From assembly GCF_026016325.1 (NCBI RefSeq), contig NZ_CP087203.1, positions 1,736,001 to 1,800,000 of the forward strand: 64,000 nucleotides of DNA, read 5' to 3'. Both the position numbers and the translations under genes were made by a program. This DNA comes from Pseudomonas sp. B21-056 (GTDB lineage Bacteria; Pseudomonadota; Gammaproteobacteria; Pseudomonadales; Pseudomonadaceae). Of this stretch, positions 60,482 to 64,000 are shown piece after piece; the first letter of the stretch is position 1; every line of letters starts with the position of its first letter. The notes below the pieces were generated by a model. The model was not told where the DNA came from. It saw nothing but the letters and a program-made list of their open reading frames with translations, and made no database searches.

Positions 60482-63472
60482 TCAATCCGAATCGGTTGAC
60501 GTACTTATCTCAGCGGCCGGACGCTTTCGTCGCTGTCCCCAGAGGACGTTCAGCGCATCGGCGCCGCGCTCATGGCCAAACTCCTTCATGACAATCGAGC
60601 AGGATTCACAAGGCGGCAAGGTAGTAGCCACGGTGATTGACTTGATGTCTTTGGGATCTGGATATTTTTCACTGAGGTAGCCAATCAACTTGCTTTCACT
60701 GTCCCCGGAAGTGATCCGACTCAACCTGTCCAAGCTGCCAGGAGTATCCATGAGGTGGGGGATTGCCAGCAGCTTGCCGTCGGGGCTCAGGCTAAGGGCG
60801 GCCGGGTCGATGGGGTTTCTGAGCCCGTCGACATTAAAGTAAGTGACATCACCCACTGAAATCTCGGTCAGTCCGCTATTGGACTTGAACAGTGGCAGAT
60901 GCCGGGTGTAGTCCTCGATGCCGGAGACACTGACGTAAATTTCCTTGTGCCCCGACGTGGTGGTGACGCTGGCGAACGCAATGTTCTTCTGATTCTGGGT
61001 TGGGAGGATTTTTTGCAACTCCAGCATGGCGTCATGGATGGTGACTGCTCGAGCGGTCGATCGCGAGGAAGCGCCGCCGGACGGAGTTGTAAAAAGCGCA
61101 TTGAAAATGTCCGCTGTTGACGTTTGCAGTGCTTCGGGCGCCTGCCTGGAGGGCTTCCATACGGCGGCGCCGTTAGGCAAGTCAGAGACAATCATTCGAG
61201 TTCTGCGATCAAACAGCACTGCTTCGGCGGGGTAGGTATTGACCTTCACCCACTTCATGTTTGAAGGCGGGTGGTCCGGTGCGCCGATGGGGATTGAAAT
61301 TTCATCGATCTTGTCCAGCGCCAGTTCGACCTGCTCTCTTCCGTAAATCCTCGCGGCGTTGTTTGCATTCAGTGAGCCGATGTACACCCGATGCAGTTCC
61401 TCACCCACAGAGCCTGGCACCAGGTCGTCGGGGCCCAGCTTCTTCAGCGTGAGCGGGGACTCGATGCTGTCTGTGGACGACAACTTCGTCATGTAGTAGT
61501 CGTCGAAATTCAATCGCGTGAAAACGTACGTATGTTTTTCATCGATAGAGCGGATGATAAGCGCGCCCGTCTCGTGTATATCGTCGATTTTTTCTGCTGT
61601 GCCGGTGACTTTGATTCCCCCATACAGACCGGTCTGGAATTCCACTGTCGCGGAGATCGTTTCCCTGGGGACGGGGATTTTGCTCTTCAGGCCAATCCAT
61701 TCGGGTCGACCTTTGTAGGTGTTGAGCTTACCGTCCTTGAGTTCATAGATTTTTCCCTCAAACGCCAGCAGGGCACGCTCGTCGGCAGTTTTCGGCACGG
61801 AAGGATAGAGCGTCGTATCGCCAAACCAGGGGGCCCAGCTCAGTTCGGTTTCGAACTCCCCGGCAGGCGGTCGTTTGGCCGGCTTGCCCGGCAATACATA
61901 TTGAGTCTTGCACACCTCACCGGGTGCGCGGCGTACCCGGCATGGGAGTTTCTTGAGTTTTTCACTGGCATCCAGGTGGCTGGCGCGGCGCAGGACTCCC
62001 TCGTTCAACCGGTAAGGAACATCATCCAGGTAAAAAGTGCGGGTGCCATCGATTTCAAGCCGTTCACGCACGCGCGTTGTTTCAGATACTTCGACGATGA
62101 CATCGGTGTCGGTCCTGGCCAGCGGGTTGTAGTAGGAGCGTCCTAACGACAGTTCGACCGAGTCGTCGGTCAATGATGGGCCGTAAGGTCTGGACGAAAG
62201 CGGGTCAATCAAGCGGTAGTCGGCCTTATCCGAGGAGCCGATATTGCGTACCGGAACATCATCAACCCCCCGTACTGCACCGAGCTGGTCATTTGGCAGC
62301 AAAGGTCGCCATCGCCCCGGATCAGTGACTTGGCTCATGCCCTTTACAAAGTCATAGTGTCCCGCTCTGCCGGTCAAGGTCTTGAGATTCAGATAACCGA
62401 TCTTACCGAGCCGGTACGCGCTTTGGCTACCAGCACGTAACAAGCCTGGAATGCCATCGAGGGGGTTCAGGGTGGCATTGAGCAAGGCGCCCGTGAGTTT
62501 CGCGAAGGCGGGAAGTGTTTCGCGGATGGTCCATTTGCCTACTGTCTTGACCAGCTTCAGTGAGCCTGAGGCAAACTTTCCGATGGGAAGGACGAAGGAG
62601 GCGAAATCAATGAACAGACCAAACGCACCCCTGGCCAGTCGCTCACGACTTCCTGAACTCAGGTCTTCGATGCTGCTCCAGAAAGGCACAACCATCTTCG
62701 TCACTTCGAGGACTTTTTTGCGTCTGGCTTCTTCACGATCGAATTCAGTCTCCCCATAGCAGCTGTCGTGCAGTGCTTTCTCATCCAGGAACAGCAGATG
62801 CTGGGCGATATGCCGGGTGATTTTTTGGGTGGTCTTCGATTCCAATGTGTACGGCAGGGCTTTGATGTCGCTCCTATCAACCGGCTCAAGTGTGTCGCCT
62901 AATTGGTCCATGATGGCGAGGCATTCTGCGTCAGCGCGGGGAGCGGTTCCTTTCTCATGGGCATCCCAGTCGAAAGGGAGGTTTTTATGACCTGCCACGG
63001 TCACGGTCACGGACGAACCGTGACTGATTCTCCACCTCTCTGTCTTTGGTTCTCCGCCAATATGCTGGGGGGTGATATCTGTTCGGCATCGAATGATTCC
63101 CGCCTTGGGCAGGAGTTCAAAGTAGGAGGTTTCATTGTCCCGGGTCGCTGCCAGGATGAAACCATTACGCGCCCGCAGGGGGAGCGTGTTGTCTTGCGTT
63201 TCGTTCGCCGCCTCAATGCCCGTAGTTGCCTTTCTTAACGTATAGACCTTGACCGACCCATATTCCAAGGGGTGGCGACCAGCCAAGGGGAGGGACGCGA
63301 GTAGATGAGTGATCAGCGTTCTATAGGCGCTCCTGATCCAATTGATGTGGATCTTGAAGTGAGTCGTAAACGTTTGCTCGATATCTGGCAATGTTCTGCG
63401 CTCAAGAGGGATTGCAGATAACTCCGGCCACGACAGATTCGTCTGTACGGTTCGATTACTGTCGATTTTCAA
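60482..63472 (-). CDS. Large polymorphic-toxin-like protein with C-terminal deaminase-type domain
   Basis: 996 residues, read from TTG 63472. There is no signal peptide. A hydrophobic segment lies at about 282-300 (A-F-G-L-F-I-D-F-A-S-F-V-L-P). The body resembles the large Pseudomonas dermonecrotic-toxin-like (DUF6543) proteins by style. The C-terminal 130 residues have the toxin-deaminase layout: V-S-V-S-G, then D924-S-E926, then P-C-E-S-C (Cys955, Cys958). In the deaminase fold these would give one ligand plus the catalytic Glu and two zinc cysteines. Asp replaces the usual His/Cys ligand. The 5' end lacks a ribosome-binding site and overlaps the upstream frame, so it is probably the 3' part of a longer gene. 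Confidence 0.72.
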   Translation of the reverse strand: MKIDSNRTVQTNLSWPELSAIPLERRTLPDIEQTFTTHFKIHINWIRSAYRTLITHLLASLPLAGRHPLEYGSVKVYTLRKATTGIEAANETQDNTLPLRARNGFILAATRDNETSYFELLPKAGIIRCRTDITPQHIGGEPKTERWRISHGSSVTVTVAGHKNLPFDWDAHEKGTAPRADAECLAIMDQLGDTLEPVDRSDIKALPYTLESKTTQKITRHIAQHLLFLDEKALHDSCYGETEFDREEARRKKVLEVTKMVVPFWSSIEDLSSGSRERLARGAFGLFIDFASFVLPIGKFASGSLKLVKTVGKWTIRETLPAFAKLTGALLNATLNPLDGIPGLLRAGSQSAYRLGKIGYLNLKTLTGRAGHYDFVKGMSQVTDPGRWRPLLPNDQLGAVRGVDDVPVRNIGSSDKADYRLIDPLSSRPYGPSLTDDSVELSLGRSYYNPLARTDTDVIVEVSETTRVRERLEIDGTRTFYLDDVPYRLNEGVLRRASHLDASEKLKKLPCRVRRAPGEVCKTQYVLPGKPAKRPPAGEFETELSWAPWFGDTTLYPSVPKTADERALLAFEGKIYELKDGKLNTYKGRPEWIGLKSKIPVPRETISATVEFQTGLYGGIKVTGTAEKIDDIHETGALIIRSIDEKHTYVFTRLNFDDYYMTKLSSTDSIESPLTLKKLGPDDLVPGSVGEELHRVYIGSLNANNAARIYGREQVELALDKIDEISIPIGAPDHPPSNMKWVKVNTYPAEAVLFDRRTRMIVSDLPNGAAVWKPSRQAPEALQTSTADIFNALFTTPSGGASSRSTARAVTIHDAMLELQKILPTQNQKNIAFASVTTTSGHKEIYVSVSGIEDYTRHLPLFKSNSGLTEISVGDVTYFNVDGLRNPIDPAALSLSPDGKLLAIPHLMDTPGSLDRLSRITSGDSESKLIGYLSEKYPDPKDIKSITVATTLPPCESCSIVMKEFGHERGADALNVLWGQRRKRPAAEISTSTDSD

Positions 63473-64000
63473 CCAGAGATCGGTTGGAGATTTCCCATCC
63501 GGGCCAGTAAAAAACCATTTTTTTCATAGAGCTGCCCGGAGGCATAGACATCCACGAACGAATAGGCGTCAGGTGCACGTTTGCCAATAGGGGCCATGAG
63601 GCGTAACTGTGTACCGATGTAAGCGGCATCTGCTTCCTTGAGTAGCTTCATACCGTCCGACACGAAACGGCCTTCACCAAAAAGTCGGGCCATTCTGAGT
63701 TTGGCAATGTTCAGTCTTTCGGGCGGGGGACTATCGAGCCAGCGGATAGCGCTGTTCAGGCTGTCGATTTCAGCGTCGAGCTTCTGCGCGGCGTCCTGCA
63801 TGTCTTGCGTCGTATAGTTGGCGTCGGCTTTGTAGGCAAGCACGCCATTTGTCACCGCCCATTCCTGCATCGGTTTCAATCGGGTCAGCGTGATCAGCTT
63901 CAAATCTTCAGCCGTTGCTTCTGCGGCCTGCCTGATAGGGAGATCGACCAATTGTTGAAAATTCAGTCGTTGCAGCAACAGCGGATCAATGGCCTTGGCG
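63469..64000 (-). CDS. 5' part of the toxin-like gene (partial, runs off the right edge)
   Basis: The frame is open from the right window edge to TGA at 63471-63469, at least 176 residues, soluble and helical (A-E-A-T-A-E-D-L-K; L-N-I-A-K-L-R-M-A-R-L-F). It ends ...L-Y-E-K-N-G-F-L-L-A-R and then a short tail before the stop. The next frame continues with G-P-D-G-K-S-P-T-D-L-W-L-K-I-D, which reads like the natural continuation of this domain. A -1 shift in the AAAAAAAT or TTTTTTA runs (63508-63524) would fuse both parts. Without the shift this would be a separate protein whose TGA overlaps the TTG of the next. Confidence 0.65.
   Translation of the reverse strand, partial: AKAIDPLLLQRLNFQQLVDLPIRQAAEATAEDLKLITLTRLKPMQEWAVTNGVLAYKADANYTTQDMQDAAQKLDAEIDSLNSAIRWLDSPPPERLNIAKLRMARLFGEGRFVSDGMKLLKEADAAYIGTQLRLMAPIGKRAPDAYSFVDVYASGQLYEKNGFLLARMGNLQPISG

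Overview
The window reads as chromosome of a fluorescent Pseudomonas (P. fluorescens group). The gene order of the polar-flagellum and chemotaxis cluster, the divergent CsrA paralog, the N-acetylglutaminylglutamine amide (NAGGN) osmolyte operon and several families of palindromic repeats (REP) that contain GTGGGAGCGAG or GTGGCGAGGGG are all typical of that group. This placement is by recognition, not by database search. The DNA is GC-rich and densely coded. No rRNA, tRNA, CRISPR array or insertion sequence was seen.

Region 1 (131-24305, + strand) is a late block of the flagellar/chemotaxis regulon. It starts with the HsbA-HsbR-HptB phosphorelay, followed by fliK, the export apparatus and C-ring operon fliLMNOPQR-flhB, then flhA, flhF, fleN, fliA, cheY, cheZ, cheA, cheB, motC, motD, the polar array-positioning pair parC/parP, cheW and a DUF2802 membrane protein. 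Near-ideal sigma-54 promoters (GG-N10-GC) lie before fliK, fliL and flhA, so the FleQ/RpoN hierarchy can be read from the DNA. A short motif of the FliM CheY-binding type recurs in FliM, FliN, CheZ and four times in the CheA linker.

Region 2 (24359-27157, - strand) is an accessory insert of lower GC. It holds an OLD/AAA-type ATPase overlapped by a TOPRIM-like protein (a candidate two-gene phage-defence module), and a small Pseudomonas-specific protein. The ribosome-binding site of that small gene is locked into a perfect 12-bp inverted repeat within a highly structured RNA leader.

Region 3 (27158-36641) has a second FliK-like protein coupled to a stand-alone FlhB C-terminal domain on the minus strand, and the complete cytochrome c maturation operon ccmABCDEFGHI plus a lipoprotein on the plus strand.

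Region 4 (36844-60471) is mostly housekeeping: spermidine synthase, an LtaS-like sulfatase-fold membrane enzyme, SDR, YnfA, CsrA paralog, YheU, the NAGGN operon (asnO-like, ngs, M42 peptidase), MnmC, polyphosphate:AMP phosphotransferase, thiolase, EamA transporter, FumC, BolA, TrhO, a DsbA-like protein and an ABC exporter. It is interspersed with REP-type repeats.

Region 5 (60482 to the right edge, - strand) is a large polymorphic-toxin-like gene ending in a deaminase-type domain (D-x-E and PCxxC). Its reading frame is split by a -1 shift across A7 and T6 runs that contain the heptamers A AAA AAT and T TTT TTA. It may be one toxin made by ribosomal frameshifting, or a recent frameshift mutation. 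The toxin, the defence-like ATPase pair and the structured leader are the parts most worth following up.
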